Part shown: piece after piece, positions 32,841 to 34,573 of the stretch | Layout of the letters: every line of letters starts with the position of its first letter | Position numbering within the stretch: the stretch's first letter is position 1 | Assembly (NCBI GenBank): GCA_021778115.1 | Contig: JAJYCS010000020.1 | Span: 1-34,573 of the forward strand | Direction of reading: 5' to 3' | DNA length: 34,573 nt | Origin: Deltaproteobacteria bacterium | GTDB taxonomy: Bacteria; Desulfobacterota; Desulfuromonadia; Geobacterales; Pseudopelobacteraceae | Made by a program: the position numbers and the translations under genes | The notes under the pieces: generated by a model | Databases searched by the model: none | The model's input: the letters and a program-made list of their open reading frames with translations, nothing else | Told to the model about the DNA's origin: nothing

Positions 32841-33982
32841 CCCCTGATCACCTGCCGGTACTGGGCACAAAACCGCTCACTGCCGAAATGTTCCGTCGCA
32901 TACTGAAACGCTACGCTTGAAAGCCGCAACAATAGGGATCGATCCTGTGTCAGGATTCTCACCGCCTGGAGCAGCGCCTCCACGACGGCGGCGTCATCCG
33001 CTGCCGGCAGCAGCCAGCCGTTCTCCAGATGCCGGATATGCCCCGGCACCCCACCCACCGCCGTGGCGATAGGTACACAGCCCTGGGCCATACCCTCCAT
33101 GAGCGTCAGCGGAAACCCCTCCCGGCTAGAGGTAATCAGCACCAGGTCGGCCTGACGGTAGCATTCCGCAAGCTGCCCATCATCGACAACCAGACCGGTC
33201 AGCCGACAGTACGGAACGTCACCCGGCTCAAGCCAGGCAGCGACATCCCCCACCAGGGTGAAACCGACGTCCAGGCCCGCCTCTGCACAACGCCGGGCCG
33301 CCCGCCCGATGAGATGAAGCCGCTTCTCCTCGCTCCCCCGGCCGACAAACAGTACCTGCAGCGTACCATCAGCCGTTTTGTGCGGCCGGACAGCCGGCAC
33401 CGCCACCCGGTTCGGGATAACCCGTATCCGGCCGTCCAACCGGCGGTCCACCCCTTCGGCACGGTAGAATGCCAGGAGTTCGTCCTGTACCCCCTCGGCA
33501 ATCACCACCCGCTCGGCCAAAAGGTCCAGTACCGGCAGGGCGAAACCTTCCGCCCCTCCCCCCATACCGTGCAGCAGGTCGGTGGCCCGGACATGGGGCG
33601 GCAGGTGGGGCAGCAACAGATAGTAGAAAAGGGAGTTGCAGCCGAAGACCCGGGCCGCGGGGTGCCTGCCGATCAGACCTGCCAAAATACCGACGCTTAT
33701 AGGATAGCTGTACTTGAGCAGCCGGCCGCAGTCAAAACAACGGGCAGCGCCTGTAAACTGTTTCCAAAATGTCCGGTTGCACGACCTTTTGGTGAAGAAG
33801 ACCCAGGGCTGTTCATCTGTAAAACAGTTTACAATGTCGGCATGGACCTTTTCAGCACCGCCGGTGTGATAGAAGGGGAAGAAAAAGAACAGACCAGACG
33901 GGTTATGGAACGGCAGCAGCCGGCCGATGAGGCGGCCACAAGCGACAACGGCGTAGAGTACCAACCTGCGCAACCGGTTCAT
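32837..33982 (-). CDS. Glycosyltransferase family 4 with N-terminal hydrophobic segment
   Basis: The 381-residue product has a hydrophobic N-terminus (LVLYAVVACGRLIGRLL, then LFFFFPFYHTGGAEKVHADI). The GGAE motif is typical of GT4 acceptor domains. The donor domain (about 190-360) shows LQVLFVGRGSEEKRLHLIG and the EX7E motif in SSREGFPLTLMEGMAQG, both glutamates present. It is a retaining glycosyltransferase by family; sugar and acceptor unknown. I chose ATG 33982 because it overlaps the stop of the preceding gene (ATGA) and AGGGG lies just upstream. It ends in an ATGA overlap with the GT2 gene. Confidence 0.92.
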   Translation of the reverse strand: MNRLRRLVLYAVVACGRLIGRLLPFHNPSGLFFFFPFYHTGGAEKVHADIVNCFTDEQPWVFFTKRSCNRTFWKQFTGAARCFDCGRLLKYSYPISVGILAGLIGRHPAARVFGCNSLFYYLLLPHLPPHVRATDLLHGMGGGAEGFALPVLDLLAERVVIAEGVQDELLAFYRAEGVDRRLDGRIRVIPNRVAVPAVRPHKTADGTLQVLFVGRGSEEKRLHLIGRAARRCAEAGLDVGFTLVGDVAAWLEPGDVPYCRLTGLVVDDGQLAECYRQADLVLITSSREGFPLTLMEGMAQGCVPIATAVGGVPGHIRHLENGWLLPAADDAAVVEALLQAVRILTQDRSLLLRLSSVAFQYATEHFGSERFCAQYRQVIRG

Positions 33983-34573
33983 AACGGTTCCCCTAGGCAC
34001 TGTTCCAGCAAGGCGACGGTCTCGCGACACATACGGTCACGGCCGAACAGATTTTCCGCGCGTCTGCGCATGACCTCCCCCTGAGCACGACGCAGGGCCT
34101 GATCCCCCAGCAGCCGTTCCAGCTGGTCGGCCAGCAACGCGGGCTGACCGGGTGGCGCGAGAAACGCGCTGCCCTCATCCCCCACCGCCTCATGCATGCC
34201 GGGGATAGCGCTGCCGACCACCGGCAGACCGCTCGCCATCGCCTCCAATACAGCGTTGGGAATCCCTTCGCTGCGTGAGGAGTGGACACACAGATCGGCG
34301 GCGGCCAGCAGACCGGAGACGTCCGCCACCGTCCCCAGGAAGCGCACCCGGTGTTCAATCCCCAGCTGCGCGGCCTGGCGGCGTAACGGATCCGCCTGAT
34401 CGTCACATCGTCCGGCCAACGCCAGAAGCGGTGGTTGAGCGGGATGAGCACGGGCCAGCAGGTGTTGCCAGGCCTGCAACAAGGTGGCATGATCCTTGTA
34501 CCTGCTCAAGTTTGCCACCATGACGGCGACTACGGTGTCATCAGCGACCCCCAGCCGTTGTCGCCAGGTCCGG
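33979..34573 (-). CDS. Glycosyltransferase family 4, partial (N-terminus beyond the right edge)
   Basis: The frame is open to the right edge; an internal ATG at 34521 is not the true start, because the residues before it (RQRLGVADDTVVAVMVANLS) belong to the typical GT4 donor domain. About 197 residues are visible: VANLSRYKDHATLLQAW, VRFLGTVADVSGLLAAADL, and the EX7E motif in SEGIPNAVLEAMASGLPVVG. The enzyme is a retaining GT-B glycosyltransferase. It overlaps the next GT4 gene by four bases and is the first visible gene of this polysaccharide operon; more genes probably lie to the right. Confidence 0.92.
   Translation of the reverse strand, partial: RTWRQRLGVADDTVVAVMVANLSRYKDHATLLQAWQHLLARAHPAQPPLLALAGRCDDQADPLRRQAAQLGIEHRVRFLGTVADVSGLLAAADLCVHSSRSEGIPNAVLEAMASGLPVVGSAIPGMHEAVGDEGSAFLAPPGQPALLADQLERLLGDQALRRAQGEVMRRRAENLFGRDRMCRETVALLEQCLGEPL

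Overview
The window looks like chromosomal DNA of a Geobacter-like member of the Desulfuromonadota (inference). The signs are high GC content, a decaheme c-type cytochrome beside an MtrB/PioB-type outer-membrane barrel, CHASE/PAS hybrid kinases, a NIT-domain chemoreceptor and a CheX-type phosphatase fused to MshEN-like repeats. Genes are densely packed with many short overlaps. I saw no tRNA, rRNA, CRISPR array or insertion sequence.

Positions 1-3651 hold a minus-strand electron-conduit operon: a ten-heme DmsE/MtrA-like lipoprotein, then an MtrB/PioB-like barrel that runs off the left edge. A 680-base interval rich in inverted repeats, with one possible small secreted protein, separates it from a divergent LysR regulator (3652-4557).

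Positions 4582-13199 are a plus-strand housekeeping operon behind a near-consensus sigma-70 promoter: pgpH, ybeY, corC-like, lnt and prfB (with a programmed +1 frameshift), then a SPOR-NlpC/P60 cell-wall hydrolase and a DUF1015 protein. Two exported proteins follow (13246-14916): a DUF4139/MuiA-like protein that looks C-terminally short, and one I do not recognise.

Positions 14965-25029 are a minus-strand signalling block. In transcription order it encodes a NarL-type response regulator, a CHASE-PAS-PAS hybrid kinase with receiver and Hpt, a receiver-PAS-GGDEF diguanylate cyclase, a NIT-domain chemoreceptor, and a second CHASE-PAS hybrid kinase of visibly lower GC. A periplasmic parvulin isomerase (25183-26181) follows upstream. 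Divergent from it is a plus-strand pair: a stand-alone CheY receiver and an MshEN-CheX protein, closed by a clear intrinsic terminator.

Positions 27689-34573 are a minus-strand polysaccharide/glycosylation operon with nearly every junction overlapping: a partial GT4 enzyme, GT4, GT2, GT4, a YfhO-family membrane protein carrying a ten-base poly-G tract, and a TrmN6-like tRNA methyltransferase at the end.

No single locus is clearly a new system. The best candidates for a second look are the heme-motif-bearing MtrB-like barrel with its structured upstream region, the MshEN-CheX fusion beside CheY, the two cysteine-rich PAS sensors in the signalling block, and the poly-G tract in the yfhO-like gene.
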